Assembly: GCF_018881975.1 (NCBI RefSeq)
Contig: NZ_JACVPJ010000003.1
Span: 1-64,000, forward strand
DNA: 64,000 nucleotides
Reading direction: 5' to 3'
From: Polynucleobacter sp. JS-Safj-400b-B2
GTDB taxonomy: Bacteria; Pseudomonadota; Gammaproteobacteria; Burkholderiales; Burkholderiaceae
A program made the position numbers and the translations under genes. Shown in pieces: positions 20,024-29,594 of the stretch. How positions within the stretch are numbered: the first letter of the stretch is position 1; each line of letters starts with the position of its first letter. The notes under the pieces are model-generated. The model was given only the letters and a program-made list of their open reading frames with translations. It made no database searches and was not told where the DNA came from.

Positions 20024-20028
20024 AGAGC

Positions 20029-20649
20029 ATGGATGATCAAGTACTTCGGTCACTGATGAAGTGGCCAAATGTGCCTGATTGCTATGGCTGGCTTGCCTTA
20101 GATCGTCGCGGTCAATGGCGTATGCGAGATGAGTTCACGCAACTCAACAATCTCCCAGGTCAGGTAATTCAACACACCGCTCTGAAAGAATTTATCGTAC
20201 GTAACTATGCCTGCGATGAACTCGGTAGATACTTTTTTCAGAATGGGCCACAGCGCGTTTACATAACACTAGATGCTACTCCCTGGATTGTAAGAATTCT
20301 TCCTAGTGACAAAGGTCTCAATTTTATTAACCAATGCCATCAAAATATGGATCCAGCTGGCGCACTGAGTGATGAGAAGGGCAATATCTATATTGTCGGA
20401 AACCTAAATCAAATAATTTATAACGGCAGCGATCGCAAGAACGGTCAATTTACTGAGAGCAATAGTCAAACAATCGCTTTGTTACATGATCATGATTTAG
20501 ATCAGTTTTCTGGATTAGCCAAGTTACATGAAGAAGCTTGTAGTTTTGGGGGGTCATGGGTTTGGCAAAACAAGCAGTTGTCTTTGGAACCCATTCACTC
20601 TGAGGAACTTGCTGCACGCTTTAATTACATAAAAAATCCGCGGCCCTAG
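20029..20649 (+). CDS. Conserved hypothetical protein
   Basis: This 206-residue soluble protein is not one I can assign. It has no signal peptide or membrane helix. Notable parts are a Trp-rich start (MKWPNVPDCYGWLALDRRGQW), RNYACDELGRYFFQNGPQRVYI and a C-terminal HEEACSFGGSWVW. It resembles hypothetical proteins I recall from other Burkholderiales. Its stop shares the palindrome CTAG with the stop of the convergent protease gene. Confidence 0.7.
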   Translation: MDDQVLRSLMKWPNVPDCYGWLALDRRGQWRMRDEFTQLNNLPGQVIQHTALKEFIVRNYACDELGRYFFQNGPQRVYITLDATPWIVRILPSDKGLNFINQCHQNMDPAGALSDEKGNIYIVGNLNQIIYNGSDRKNGQFTESNSQTIALLHDHDLDQFSGLAKLHEEACSFGGSWVWQNKQLSLEPIHSEELAARFNYIKNPRP

Positions 20650-22346
20650 CCCGGCATTTTCTTGCCCTGCTCCTTAAGCTCATCTTGATACTGTCGTTGC
20701 ATTTCACGCAAACGCACATCAATACTAGAGCCTTGATAAAAATCGGAGCCACCAGCAGCGCGAGCAATTCTCAACTGCTCAATCGCTGAAGGCCAAGCTC
20801 CCTCTAAGGCATATTTTTCACCGAGAGCGTAATGACGCATAGGGATATTCTTAGCCTGATCATAGGATTGAGAAAGCAAGGTCCACCAAACAATCTCATT
20901 AGGCTGAGACCTTGTGCGGGCTTTTAACCATGTGATGGCATCATTAGTGCGGCCTAGTTTTAACTCAGCATTAATCATGGCCGCACCAGCGGCATAAGAC
21001 TGAGGATAAGCGCGCAAAGTAGCCTGAGCAATTTGTAATGCTTCTTCACTTTTCCCTTTCGCTAAGGCCAGCTCTGAGGCAGTGATGTCTAGAGATAGGC
21101 TTTGTCTTTGGATGGGCGATCCTGGTGCGCTTGCCCTCTGAGCCAAATTGCGAGCTTGTTGCAAATCAGCCTCTGCCTGGTCAATTTTTCCTTGGCGTTG
21201 CGCTATCAATGCCAGCCCATAGAGGCCTTCCAATTGCTTGCCGATAGCCTGTTGCTTACTGTAGCTCTCAAAAGTATTTTTCAAGTCATACATTCCACTA
21301 GATGTGCCTGATTGCTCCATGCGAGCTCGTGCTTTGATGAAATAAAACTCGACAGAGGTTGGAACATTACGCGCCCCCACAGTTCTTGCCCTATCCTGCA
21401 TATCTGCAATACGGTCTGTTGTTAAAGGGTGGGTTCGAACGTAGCCTGGCACCCCTTTATCCATAATCCCTGTCGCTTTTTGCAAACGCTGGAAGAATCC
21501 TGATGCGCCATTGACATCATATCCACTCGCATCCAGAATCTGGAATCCAATACGATCTGCTTCACGCTCCGCATCACGGGAATATGAGAGCTGGTTATTC
21601 ACTGCAACCGCTTGACCGCCCTGCATCAAACCGGCAGCAGCAGAAGGGTTACGGGAGGCCGCTAAAGCCCCCAGCACCACACCTGCCAGCGCAATCATCA
21701 TGTTGGTGGTTTGCTTGTCCATCTGACGCGCCAAATGGCGTTGTAATACGTGACCAGTCTCATGCCCCATCACTGAAGCAACCTCAGAATCAGATTCGGC
21801 ACTGACTATCAGGCCCGTATGAAAGCCAATAAACCCGCCAGGTAAAGCAAACGCATTAATACTGCTATCTTTCACGGCGAAAACTTCAAAGTTATAAGCG
21901 CCACTTCCCTGCTCATTTGCGCCCCCAAGTTGCAACTTCCTAGCGGCTTGCAATAGACGGCGCTCCATTTGATTTAAAAAATCATAAAGTGGTAAGTCAT
22001 TTGAATAATCGGGATCGGGACGAATCTGACGCATGATCATTTCGCCATACTTGCGCTCATCCATTCTGCTTAAGGTGTCTCCGCCAGGATCACCCATGTC
22101 GGGCAAAATAATCGTTGGCTGACTTTGCATAGTGCTACGTGTAGGCGCATTAGTGGGACGCGCATCGGGCGATTGCATTGCTCTACCAATATTCTGAATG
22201 GCAGCTGAATTACCCTCAACAGAGACATCCCCAGTTGGAGTGGCTGCATATGCAGGAAATCCAGAGAAAGCCAACCCTACCATCAGCTGAATAGCTAAAG
22301 CACGGCGCAATAAAGAGGTTTTTGTAATGGACTTTATGTCTTGCAT
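20646..22346 (-). CDS. Periplasmic M48 metalloprotease with TPR repeats (BepA-like)
   Basis: The 566-residue protein has a signal peptide (about 8-34), an M48 peptidase domain with zinc motif H195-E-T-G-H199 and a later [12 protein letters not shown] third-ligand motif, and TPR-like helices from about residue 320 onward. This is the layout of BepA (YfgC), which monitors outer-membrane protein assembly and LptD maturation in E. coli. An upstream in-frame start (22397) would overlap the moaC start and put 17 extra residues before the signal peptide, so I prefer 22346. lptD and surA also lie in this window. Confidence 0.9.
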   Translation of the reverse strand: MQDIKSITKTSLLRRALAIQLMVGLAFSGFPAYAATPTGDVSVEGNSAAIQNIGRAMQSPDARPTNAPTRSTMQSQPTIILPDMGDPGGDTLSRMDERKYGEMIMRQIRPDPDYSNDLPLYDFLNQMERRLLQAARKLQLGGANEQGSGAYNFEVFAVKDSSINAFALPGGFIGFHTGLIVSAESDSEVASVMGHETGHVLQRHLARQMDKQTTNMMIALAGVVLGALAASRNPSAAAGLMQGGQAVAVNNQLSYSRDAEREADRIGFQILDASGYDVNGASGFFQRLQKATGIMDKGVPGYVRTHPLTTDRIADMQDRARTVGARNVPTSVEFYFIKARARMEQSGTSSGMYDLKNTFESYSKQQAIGKQLEGLYGLALIAQRQGKIDQAEADLQQARNLAQRASAPGSPIQRQSLSLDITASELALAKGKSEEALQIAQATLRAYPQSYAAGAAMINAELKLGRTNDAITWLKARTRSQPNEIVWWTLLSQSYDQAKNIPMRHYALGEKYALEGAWPSAIEQLRIARAAGGSDFYQGSSIDVRLREMQRQYQDELKEQGKKMPG

Positions 22347-22369
22347 CTCTATATGGTAAAACTTATCCC

Positions 22370-22846
22370 ATGAACAAACTAACTCATTTTGACGCAAGTG
22401 GGCAAGCCCACATGGTAAATGTTGGCGATAAGCCTAATACCCATCGTATAGCCATTGCCACTGGCAAAATCACCATGCTTCCTGAAACTTTCAAGATGGT
22501 GGAAGCAGGTAGCCATAAAAAGGGTGATGTCCTGGGTATTGCCCGAATTGCAGGGATTCAGGCATCAAAAAGAACATCAGACCTTATTCCTTTATGCCAT
22601 CCATTAGCGCTGACTCACGTTAGCCTGGAATTTAAAAGCAATCCCCAAGAAAGTAGCATCACCTGCCAAGTCAGAGCAGAAACTACCGGACCAACAGGCG
22701 TTGAAATGGAAGCCCTCACTGCAGTCCAGGTTGCCCTACTAACAATCTATGATATGTGCAAAGCAGTAGACCGAGGCATGGCGATGGGAGATATTAAACT
22801 TCTTGAGAAGAGTGGCGGGAAGTCTGGAGAATGGAAATCTTCGTAA
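22370..22846 (+). CDS. moaC: Cyclic pyranopterin monophosphate synthase MoaC
   Basis: This 158-residue enzyme completes formation of cyclic pyranopterin monophosphate, the first intermediate of molybdenum cofactor. It has [37 protein letters not shown] and the C-terminal GGKSG motif. No other moa gene is nearby. It is divergent from the BepA-like gene with a gap of 23 bp between the chosen starts. Confidence 0.97.
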   Translation: MNKLTHFDASGQAHMVNVGDKPNTHRIAIATGKITMLPETFKMVEAGSHKKGDVLGIARIAGIQASKRTSDLIPLCHPLALTHVSLEFKSNPQESSITCQVRAETTGPTGVEMEALTAVQVALLTIYDMCKAVDRGMAMGDIKLLEKSGGKSGEWKSS

Positions 22847-22870
22847 AGACACCTAAGAATGTTCAATCAT

Positions 22871-22897
22871 AAAAAGCCGCTTTACGGGCGGCTTTTT
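22871..22897. terminator. Bidirectional terminator between moaC and the pilin gene
   Basis: AAAAAGCCGC, a short loop and GCGGCTTTTT make a GC stem flanked by A and T runs, so it can act for moaC on the plus strand and the pilin gene on the minus strand. Confidence 0.85.
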
Positions 22898-22907
22898 ATT
22901 TGAATCT

Positions 22908-23432
22908 TTACTTAACTATTCTGCATTCCGAAGGTAATAACTGAGGAATTAAATTTGTTTCGGTAGATCTACAGGACCAACCACCTGCCCAGGTTGCGCC
23001 TTCCGGTTTAGATAAATCAATAGCCCTAGGGGAGTTGGCATCAGGCTCATTTGTTGGCACTAAATGAAGTGTATTTTTACCTTCAGGCGCTACACTCACT
23101 TGATAGTCAATCGCAATAGCACCTGATGTAGTTATTTCAATTAACTTTACGCTACGTGTGGGGGTGAATGTAAAAGATCCATGCGTTGCTTCATCCATAG
23201 GAACAGTACCGCGACTTGCAAATGCTTCCGTCACAGCAAGCTTGGCACTGGAGGATAAATTCATACCTTCTACCACTCGACTTCTGGCTATATAGTCCTG
23301 ATACTGCGGTACTGCCACTGCAACCAAGATCCCAATGATGGCTACAACGACCATCACCTCAATCAAGGTAAAGCCATCTTGATTGCCTTTGATACTTTGA
23401 ACATCTTGAATATCTTTACTCAGCTTTTGCAT
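22908..23432 (-). CDS. Type IV pilin (PilA/PilE-like)
   Basis: The 174-residue prepilin has a 20-residue leader ending in Gly, then the processed N-terminus [22 protein letters not shown] with Glu at +5. It would be cleaved and methylated by PilD and assembled into type IV pili. Cys in GGWSC and SEC near the C-terminus can form the D-region disulfide. Leader length is longer than the usual 6-10 residues of type IVa pilins. An AAGGGAG ribosome site supports the start. No assembly genes are adjacent, so the machinery must be elsewhere. Confidence 0.92.
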   Translation of the reverse strand: MQKLSKDIQDVQSIKGNQDGFTLIEVMVVVAIIGILVAVAVPQYQDYIARSRVVEGMNLSSSAKLAVTEAFASRGTVPMDEATHGSFTFTPTRSVKLIEITTSGAIAIDYQVSVAPEGKNTLHLVPTNEPDANSPRAIDLSKPEGATWAGGWSCRSTETNLIPQLLPSECRIVK

Positions 23433-23503
23433 ATCTTTTAACTCCCTTGGTGAAATACTGCATCATCCAATTTTGCGCAGATTCTCACAAGGAAGTGCGC
23501 AAC

Positions 23504-23532
23504 AAAAAAGCCGGCATATTGAGCCGGCTTTT
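23504..23532 (-). terminator. Terminator of the TerC-family gene
   Basis: AAGCCGGC, a seven-base loop and GCCGGCTT form a perfect stem. On the minus strand it is followed by a run of T. It lies about 20 bases past the TerC-family stop. Confidence 0.8.
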
Positions 23533-23551
23533 CTGATTTAAAGCGAAGAAA

Positions 23552-24262
23552 TTACGCCGCCTCTTTACTCTTCTCTTTCTTTTTGAGATAAGTGCCAACC
23601 AAAAGCACAAAGGCAACTCCAATACCCTCAAAAATCATATGTGCATCTTCAAACGCAGCCTGCATAGAATCTTTTATTGCTGGATCTTCAACCAACATAC
23701 CCCCTGCTAACAAACCCAATAAGCCAGCTCCCAAAGTAATGATGATTGGGAAGCGATCCATTACTTTTAATAGCAAAGCACTACCAAAAATAATCAACGG
23801 AATAGATAAACCCAAGCCAACGATAAGCAGTACCAAGCGAGTTTCTTCTGGACCCTTTTGAGCAGCAGCTGCTACTGCCAAAACATTGTCTAGACTCATG
23901 ACCAAGTCTGCAACCAAGATCGTGCGAATCGCACCCCAAATATTTGGATGGGCATGCATATCCTCTTCTTCGCCGCTATCCGCCAATAGCTGAACACCGA
24001 TATAAAGAAGCAAAATAGCGCCAATAATCTTGAGATATGGCAGGGTCAATAACTGAACTGCCGTAATTGTAAGAACTACACGCAAGACAATTGCTGCAGC
24101 ACTACCCCAAAAAATGGCTTTCTTCTGCTGTACCGGTGGCAAATTACGTGAAGCGAGCGCAATCACAACTGCGTTATCACCAGACAACAAAATATTCGCA
24201 ACAATAATTGATAAAAGAGCAGCCCAAAATGCTGGTCCTGAAAATACTGATAAATCCATCAT
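23552..24262 (-). CDS. TerC/YjbE-family integral membrane protein
   Basis: The 236-residue membrane protein has about seven hydrophobic segments. It carries the two family signature acids in ILLSGDNAVVIALAS and DLVMSLDNVLAVAAAA. TerC-family members are linked to manganese export or metal loading of secreted proteins, but the substrate here is not shown. The C-terminus is Lys-rich (LKKKEKSKEAA). Two tandem ATGs follow AGGAG; the second (24259) has the more usual spacing. Confidence 0.9.
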   Translation of the reverse strand: MMDLSVFSGPAFWAALLSIIVANILLSGDNAVVIALASRNLPPVQQKKAIFWGSAAAIVLRVVLTITAVQLLTLPYLKIIGAILLLYIGVQLLADSGEEEDMHAHPNIWGAIRTILVADLVMSLDNVLAVAAAAQKGPEETRLVLLIVGLGLSIPLIIFGSALLLKVMDRFPIIITLGAGLLGLLAGGMLVEDPAIKDSMQAAFEDAHMIFEGIGVAFVLLVGTYLKKKEKSKEAA

Positions 24263-24302
24263 GTCTCCTGCGTTTTTATGTTTTAACTACAGATTGCTAC
24301 TA

Positions 24303-24333
24303 AAAAAGGATGCTGAATGAACAGCATCCTTTT
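24303..24333 (-). terminator. sucCD terminator
   Basis: AAAAGGATGCTG, a six-base loop and CAGCATCCTTTT form a long stem just past sucD. A and T runs flank it, so it may work in both directions. Confidence 0.8.
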
Positions 24334-24352
24334 CGTAATTACTAATTACTAA

Positions 24353-25246
24353 TTACAGCATGGCCTTCAACAAAGCAGCCATCTCTGATGGGTTCTTTGT
24401 TACCTTGAAGCCACACTCTTCCATAACGGCAAGCTTGGCATCAGCAGTATCGGCACCACCAGAAATCAACGCACCTGCGTGACCCATGCGCTTGCCTGGA
24501 GGCGCTGTTACACCAGCAATGAAGCCAACTACAGGCTTCTTCATATTGTCTTTGCACCAGCGAGCAGCTTCAGCTTCATCTGGACCGCCGATTTCGCCAA
24601 TCATGATGACAGCGTCAGTCTCTGGATCTTCATTAAACATTCTCATGATATCGATGTGCTTTAAACCGTTGATTGGGTCGCCACCAATACCAACTGCTGT
24701 GGACTGACCTAAGCCAATGGATGTCAACTGACCAACAGCTTCATAAGTCAATGTACCGGAACGGCTAACAACGCCAATGCGGCCTTTCTTATGAATATGG
24801 CCCGGCATGATGCCGATCTTGATTTCATCTGGAGTAATGATGCCAGGACAGTTAGGGCCTAGTAACAAGGTTTTCTTGCCACCAGCAGCCTCTTTAGCAT
24901 GCATCTTGTTGCGTACTTCAAGCATGTCACGCACTGGAATACCTTCGGTAATACAAATCACGAAGTCAAGGTCAGCTTCCACAGCTTCCCAGATTGCAGC
25001 CGCTGCGCCAGGAGGCGGAACATAAATTACAGAAGTCGTTGCGCCAGTTTGCTGAGCTGCTTCTTTAACAGTTCCATAAATTGGAATATTAAAAATGGAC
25101 TCACCAGCTTTTTTAGGATTTACACCAGCAACAAAACAGTTTTTGCCGTTTGCGTATTCCTGACATTTTTCAGTATGAAACTGACCGGTCTTACCAGTAA
25201 TGCCTTGTGTAATGACTTTGGTGTTTTTATTGATCAAAATAGACAT
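24353..25246 (-). CDS. sucD: Succinyl-CoA synthetase, alpha subunit
   Basis: This 297-residue subunit of the TCA-cycle enzyme binds CoA and carries the phosphorylated histidine in [14 protein letters not shown]. The Rossmann start [16 protein letters not shown] and the [10 protein letters not shown] motif are present. It lies 15 bp after sucC, the ATP-grasp partner. The pair ends in its own terminator. Confidence 0.98.
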   Translation of the reverse strand: MSILINKNTKVITQGITGKTGQFHTEKCQEYANGKNCFVAGVNPKKAGESIFNIPIYGTVKEAAQQTGATTSVIYVPPPGAAAAIWEAVEADLDFVICITEGIPVRDMLEVRNKMHAKEAAGGKKTLLLGPNCPGIITPDEIKIGIMPGHIHKKGRIGVVSRSGTLTYEAVGQLTSIGLGQSTAVGIGGDPINGLKHIDIMRMFNEDPETDAVIMIGEIGGPDEAEAARWCKDNMKKPVVGFIAGVTAPPGKRMGHAGALISGGADTADAKLAVMEECGFKVTKNPSEMAALLKAML

Positions 25247-25261
25247 ATCGAAATTCCTGAA

Positions 25262-26431
25262 TTATTTGTTTTTGGCAACAGCAGCAACTACCTTGGTAGC
25301 AGCTTCAGCCATTGAATCGGCGCTAATGATTGGCAAACCAGAGTCTGCAAGAATCTTCTTGCCCAACTCTTCGTTTGTACCCTTCATACGCACAACCAAA
25401 GGTACTGTCAGGTTTACTGCCTTACAAGCAGTAACAACACCATCAGCAATTACGTCGCAACGCATAATGCCGCCGAAGATGTTTACCAAAATTGCTTCGA
25501 CGCTCTTGTTCTTGAGCATGATCTTGAATGCTTCAGTTACTTTTTCTGCGGTAGCACCACCACCAACATCTAAGAAGTTTGCTGGCTCGCCGCCGAACAA
25601 CTTAATGGTATCCATCGTAGCCATCGCTAGACCTGCGCCATTCACTAAACAGCCAATATTGCCGTCCAATGAGATGTAAGCAAGATCAAATTTAGAGGCT
25701 TCGATTTCAGCAGCATCTTCTTCGTCGATATCACGGTACGCAACGATCTCTGGATGACGGAACAATGCATTTGGATCAAAGTTGAACTTTGCATCCAAGG
25801 CCTTGATCTTACCGTTGCCTTCCAGAATCAATGGGTTGATTTCAACCAATGAAGCATCGGTATCCCAGTATGTCTTGTACAAGTTTTTAAATACGTCACG
25901 CGCCATTGGAATAGACGCTTCAGGAACGCCAATACCTTTAGCAACGATGTCGCAATCCGCATCTGTCAAACCAATCATTGGATCAACAAATACTTTGATA
26001 ATTTTTTCCGGATGAGATTCAGCAACTTCCTCAATATCCATACCGCCTTCGCTAGATGCCATGATCACATTCTTTTGTGTGCCACGGTCCGTAACGATAC
26101 TGAAGTAGTACTCTTTTTTAATATCCGCGCCATCTTCAATCAAGAGGCGATTTACCTTTTGACCTTCTGGGCCAGTTTGATGGGTCTTGAGCTGCATTCC
26201 CAAAATTTCTGAAGCATATTTCTTCACCTCGTCCATGCTTCTAGCCAATTTCACACCGCCGCCTTTACCGCGACCACCCGCATGAATCTGTGCTTTCACA
26301 ACCCATACTGGACCGCCCAGTTTTTCAGCGGCCTTCACTGCCTCATCAACACTAAATGCAGGGATGCCGTTAGGAACTGGCACATTAAATTGGCGAAGAA
26401 GTTCTTTGCCTTGGTACTCGTGAATTTTCAT
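25262..26431 (-). CDS. sucC: Succinyl-CoA synthetase, beta subunit
   Basis: This 389-residue ATP-grasp subunit determines nucleotide use and makes ATP or GTP from succinyl-CoA together with SucD. It begins [15 protein letters not shown], and has [26 protein letters not shown] and the closing [10 protein letters not shown] motif. Length is typical. The 188-bp gap upstream, shared with the end of recX, should hold the sucCD promoter. Confidence 0.98.
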   Translation of the reverse strand: MKIHEYQGKELLRQFNVPVPNGIPAFSVDEAVKAAEKLGGPVWVVKAQIHAGGRGKGGGVKLARSMDEVKKYASEILGMQLKTHQTGPEGQKVNRLLIEDGADIKKEYYFSIVTDRGTQKNVIMASSEGGMDIEEVAESHPEKIIKVFVDPMIGLTDADCDIVAKGIGVPEASIPMARDVFKNLYKTYWDTDASLVEINPLILEGNGKIKALDAKFNFDPNALFRHPEIVAYRDIDEEDAAEIEASKFDLAYISLDGNIGCLVNGAGLAMATMDTIKLFGGEPANFLDVGGGATAEKVTEAFKIMLKNKSVEAILVNIFGGIMRCDVIADGVVTACKAVNLTVPLVVRMKGTNEELGKKILADSGLPIISADSMAEAATKVVAAVAKNK

Positions 26432-26619
26432 AATTACTCCGAAACGATATCTTTTTTAGCAAGCGATGAGGATTAGTAAAACCGATGTTGCCTTGATCCC
26501 ATACTTACTCTAGAAATAGCTAAATTAGCCAAATTTGAATAAATGCGAACGGCTTGACCGACACCATAAGTCTATCATGCTGCAACACCGCAAATTGCCC
26601 TTGCTGATCCGTAATTGCC

Positions 26620-27141
26620 CTAATCAGGGCTCTGGCCACCGATCACCTTTGCAACCACCTCCGAACCAAAACCCTTGGAAGCCAAAAAGCGATACTGCCT
26701 TGCTTTCTCCTTTTGATCTTGAGGTTGCGCCCCGTATTTCCTGGTCCAGAGATCAAATGCACGCTGAAATTCCGTCTCTTTGAGGCTCCCAAGAAGCTTG
26801 GCTGATTGTTTTGCATCCACGCCAGCCCTTTCTAGCTCATCAGCAATCTTTCGCATCCCATAGCGCTCACTGCGACGGCGGACTAAAGCCTCGGCAAAGC
26901 GCTCGTCGGATAGCCACCCTCGGGCCACAAAATCGTCCAAAACAGCCTCAATTTGAGAGTGCCTAGACTCTGGGGTGTGCTCCGCCTGCTCACCCCCTAG
27001 CTTGCCCCATCTCGCCTCTGATTCCGTCAGTTTGGCAGCCAGGCCCTTACGACTGTATTCCCGCTGCGACAAAAGACGCAAAGCCCGAGCTTTGAGACTC
27101 GGGCTTTGCTTGACCTTCTTGTTGCTACTTAATTCTGACAT
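26620..27141 (-). CDS. recX: Regulatory protein RecX
   Basis: The 173-residue protein inhibits RecA filament extension. It has the repeated three-helix units of RecX, with signatures ARALRLLSQREYSRKGL, LVRRRSERYGMRKIADELER and RFLASKGFG near the end. It follows recA by 17 bp, the conserved arrangement, and would be induced with recA through the LexA box at 28319. A 14-base perfect inverted repeat, GCCCTAATCAGGGC, spans its stop codon. Confidence 0.94.
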   Translation of the reverse strand: MSELSSNKKVKQSPSLKARALRLLSQREYSRKGLAAKLTESEARWGKLGGEQAEHTPESRHSQIEAVLDDFVARGWLSDERFAEALVRRRSERYGMRKIADELERAGVDAKQSAKLLGSLKETEFQRAFDLWTRKYGAQPQDQKEKARQYRFLASKGFGSEVVAKVIGGQSPD

Positions 27142-27158
27142 TGAATTGTTCAGCGCGG

Positions 27159-28247
27159 TTATTCGACTTCTTCCTCGCTCAGCACATCAGTTACAACTGC
27201 TGAACCAGATTTAACACCTAATTTCTCACGAATTCTTGCTTCGATATCTTTAGCAATGGCTGGATTCTCTTTTAAGAACTCACGCACATTGTCTTTACCT
27301 TGACCAATACGATCACCGTTATAGCTATACCAAGAACCTGACTTTTCAACGAGGTCAGCTTCAACACCCATATCAATGATTTCGCCTTCTCTAGAAATAC
27401 CGGCACCGTACATAATGTCAAAAATCGCTTCGCGGAATGGAGGAGAAACTTTATTCTTCACAACCTTCACACGGGTTTCGTTACCGACAACCTCATCACC
27501 TTTTTTGATACTACCGATACGGCGGATATCTAAACGCATAGAAGCGTAGAACTTCAGCGCATTACCGCCAGTAGTGGTTTCTGGAGAACCGAACATCACA
27601 CCAATCTTCATACGAATTTGGTTGATGAAGATCACAGTAGTGTTGGTGCGCTTGATAGCGCCAGTCAGCTTACGCAAAGCTTGACTCATTAAACGAGCTT
27701 GCAAACCTGGCAAAGAGTCACCCATATCACCTTCGATCTCAGCTCTTGGAACTAAGGCAGCTACAGAGTCGATGACGATCAAATCAATCGAGCCAGAGCG
27801 CACTAAAGCATCTGCAATTTCTAAGGCCTGCTCACCAGTGTCTGGCTGAGAGATTAAAAGATTATTTACATCCACACCGAGGCGTGATGCGTACTGCACA
27901 TCCAGAGCGTGTTCCGCATCAATAAATGCGCAAGTGCCACCAAGCTTTTGCATTTCTGCAATTGCATGTAATGTCAAAGTAGTTTTACCTGAAGATTCTG
28001 GGCCGTAGATTTCAATTACACGACCGCGTGCAAGACCGCCAACTCCAAGCGCAATATCTAATCCGAGCGAACCACTAGATACCACCTGAATATCTTGACT
28101 AATTTCAGCATCGCCCAATCTCATGATTGAACCTTTGCCAAACTGTTTCTCAATTTGTGCCAGCGCTGCTGTAAGTGCTTTTTGTTTGTCTCCGCTCATT
28201 CCTTCAAACTCTGAAGAGGCTGATTGCTTTTTGTTATCCAAGGCCAT
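27159..28247 (-). CDS. recA: Recombinase RecA
   Basis: This 362-residue ATPase forms filaments on single-stranded DNA for recombination and for LexA autocleavage. It shows [17 protein letters not shown] (Walker A), [10 protein letters not shown] (Walker B) and [15 protein letters not shown] (L2 region). An in-frame GTG at 28265 would add six residues, but AAGGGAA lies directly before the ATG at 28247, so I take that as the start. The promoter overlaps a perfect LexA palindrome, so the gene is SOS-regulated. Confidence 0.99.
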   Translation of the reverse strand: MALDNKKQSASSEFEGMSGDKQKALTAALAQIEKQFGKGSIMRLGDAEISQDIQVVSSGSLGLDIALGVGGLARGRVIEIYGPESSGKTTLTLHAIAEMQKLGGTCAFIDAEHALDVQYASRLGVDVNNLLISQPDTGEQALEIADALVRSGSIDLIVIDSVAALVPRAEIEGDMGDSLPGLQARLMSQALRKLTGAIKRTNTTVIFINQIRMKIGVMFGSPETTTGGNALKFYASMRLDIRRIGSIKKGDEVVGNETRVKVVKNKVSPPFREAIFDIMYGAGISREGEIIDMGVEADLVEKSGSWYSYNGDRIGQGKDNVREFLKENPAIAKDIEARIREKLGVKSGSAVVTDVLSEEEVE

Positions 28248-28318
28248 TTTTAATTCCCTTTTCACTATGTACTGGGCTTTTTCCCGAAGTTTTATCTACT
28301 GTGTAACAACTTAGGAGT

Positions 28319-28338
28319 TACTGTATATAAAAACAGTA
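28319..28338. promoter_or_regulatory. LexA (SOS) box of recA
   Basis: TACTGT, eight A/T bases and ACAGTA form a perfect palindrome that fits the proteobacterial LexA consensus (CTGT-N8-ACAG). On the minus strand a TTGCAA -35 box (28343-28348) and TACAGT -10 box (28320-28325), 17 bases apart, bracket it, so LexA would block the recA promoter directly. Confidence 0.93.
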
Positions 28339-28355
28339 CTCTTTGCAAGCGACTT

Positions 28356-28898
28356 TTATACTGAATTTACGGATTCTTGACTAGGCTGGCTTTGATTAAC
28401 TCGGTCCCAGTAGAAAAACAGGGGTATAGCGACCGCCCAAACTACCCCTACTAGGATCAATCCAGTGATTTCGCTACCAGGAACCCAAGATCCAGCACCC
28501 ATCCGAATACCCGCCTCATAGGACATGGGACCAGCAATACCCCCTAAAACAGCTCCCAAAACAGGTCTGCCGCGCAACCAAGTCAAGGATCCATTAACGG
28601 TAGTGGCAACCAATACCCATAAAACCCACATCCAAAGGGGAGATAAATAAGGTGACGGCCAATCATCCCGAAAATCCAGGTAGCCCAAATGCATGATGAG
28701 GGTGTCGGCTACCAAGCCAAAGATGAAGGCCTTCAATAAAAGGCTGATTTCTGTTTTGGGGGAAGGTGAGCGCCAAGCGTGGAAGGCGATATAGACCAGG
28801 GTCGCCACTGCCGCCCAAAGCACTTGTTTATTGGCCGCGCCCAGCACACAGGCAAACCAACCAAGCTGGAAAATAACAAAGTTCCAAAATTTCGCCAT
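28356..28898 (-). CDS. DUF2878-family membrane protein
   Basis: The protein (180 residues from the ATG at 28898) has about six hydrophobic helices, beginning MAKFWNFVIFQLGWFACVLGAA. Features include HLGYLDF, PLWMWVLWVL, and GPMSYEAGIRMGAG, which I recognise as DUF2878. The function is unknown. An upstream start at 28937 would run into the terminator of the neighbouring tRNA gene, so I prefer 28898. It lies upstream of recA in the same direction. Confidence 0.8.
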   Translation of the reverse strand: MAKFWNFVIFQLGWFACVLGAANKQVLWAAVATLVYIAFHAWRSPSPKTEISLLLKAFIFGLVADTLIMHLGYLDFRDDWPSPYLSPLWMWVLWVLVATTVNGSLTWLRGRPVLGAVLGGIAGPMSYEAGIRMGAGSWVPGSEITGLILVGVVWAVAIPLFFYWDRVNQSQPSQESVNSV

Positions 28899-28913
28899 AC
28901 CCAGCACCCTAAG

Positions 28914-28945
28914 AAAAAGGCCACTGCCCAGGGGCAATGGCCTTT
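28914..28945 (-). terminator. Terminator of tRNA-Met
   Basis: AAAGGCCA and TGGCCTTT, with an inner TGCCC/GGGCA pairing, form a long hairpin five bases past the tRNA 3' end. On the minus strand it is followed by T residues. Confidence 0.8.
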
Positions 28946-28950
28946 AGATT

Positions 28951-29027
28951 TGGTGGCGAATCAGGGATTTGAACCCCGGACCTGCGGATTATGATTCCGT
29001 CGCTCTAACCAGCTGAGCTAATTCGCC
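28951..29027 (-). tRNA. tRNA-Met (anticodon CAT), elongator type, CCA encoded
   Basis: The minus strand folds as a standard cloverleaf: acceptor GGCGAAT pairing with ATTCGCC, D arm with AGCTCAGCTGGTTAGAGC, anticodon loop with CAT in CGGAATCATAATCCG, T arm CCGGGGTTCAAATCCCTG, and an encoded CCA. The paired first acceptor base pair (G-C) and D-arm sequence suggest elongator Met. The same CAT anticodon could be lysidine-modified tRNA-Ile, but the arm sequences fit Met better. Confidence 0.93.
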
Positions 29028-29036
29028 GAACTCGCT

Positions 29037-29066
29037 ATTGTAAATGATCAGAGTCTATCTGTCTAA
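29037..29066 (-). promoter_or_regulatory. Promoter of tRNA-Met
   Basis: TTAGAC, 18 bases, TACAAT on the minus strand places transcription start right at the tRNA 5' end, nine bases past the -10 box. Confidence 0.6.
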
Positions 29067-29105
29067 AGGAAACGGGGTTGCCATGCCCAAACTCTATTTG
29101 AGCCT

Positions 29106-29540
29106 TTATTTAATCTGAAAGGTGCTGAGTGCCTCGTCGCGACCATAAAGCACATTAAATTCAATTTTCTTAGCTAAAAAGAGCTTTTTCAACACTTCAT
29201 CCTTGTTTTCAAAAACAATGGCTGTTTGCTCGGGGTAGCGCGAAAAAGGGTCGCTTGAGACATCGAGCACCACACCATCAATCTTGATTTGTTTAATAGA
29301 GCGCTTATAAAACTTATCGGAGCGTATAAAAATGAGGCGTTTTACATACTTATCCAGCACAAGCTTTTGACCTTGATCGTTGGTCTTGTAGTAGTAGACC
29401 AGCTCTTCTTTGCCATTAGTGGTCATGTCACGCTCCTCATCCCACTTGGCATGAACACCTTGGCTCACCATGAAAGCAAAAATTAGTAGGGCTGCTCGTC
29501 TAAGCGTTGAGATAATTTTCTTTTGAGAGAAATGCTTCAT
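29106..29540 (-). CDS. Secreted hypothetical protein
   Basis: The 144-residue protein has a signal peptide (about 1-31, ending GVHA) followed by a charged, Lys-rich mature part with no cysteine pair or known catalytic motif. Elements such as EELVYYYKTNDQGQKL, RLIFIRSDKFYKRSI and FENKDEVLKKLF suggest a small beta-strand-rich periplasmic domain. I do not recognise the family. It stands alone, divergent from the repeat protein at 29595. Confidence 0.65.
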   Translation of the reverse strand: MKHFSQKKIISTLRRAALLIFAFMVSQGVHAKWDEERDMTTNGKEELVYYYKTNDQGQKLVLDKYVKRLIFIRSDKFYKRSIKQIKIDGVVLDVSSDPFSRYPEQTAIVFENKDEVLKKLFLAKKIEFNVLYGRDEALSTFQIK

Positions 29541-29594
29541 GCATTCATATTATCCCAAGCTACGGATAAAAAGCAGAAGGCGTAATATTCCTAA

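Noticed and set aside
20646..22397. Longer reading frame of the M48 protease starting at 22397
   Set aside because: It overlaps the moaC start and puts 17 residues before the signal peptide.
26535..26783. Plus-strand ORF opposite the end of recX
   Set aside because: It is antisense to recX codons, has low-complexity composition and has no ribosome site.
28248..28265. GTG start of recA at 28265
   Set aside because: The AAGGGAA ribosome site lies between it and the ATG at 28247, so it must be downstream of the true initiation signal.
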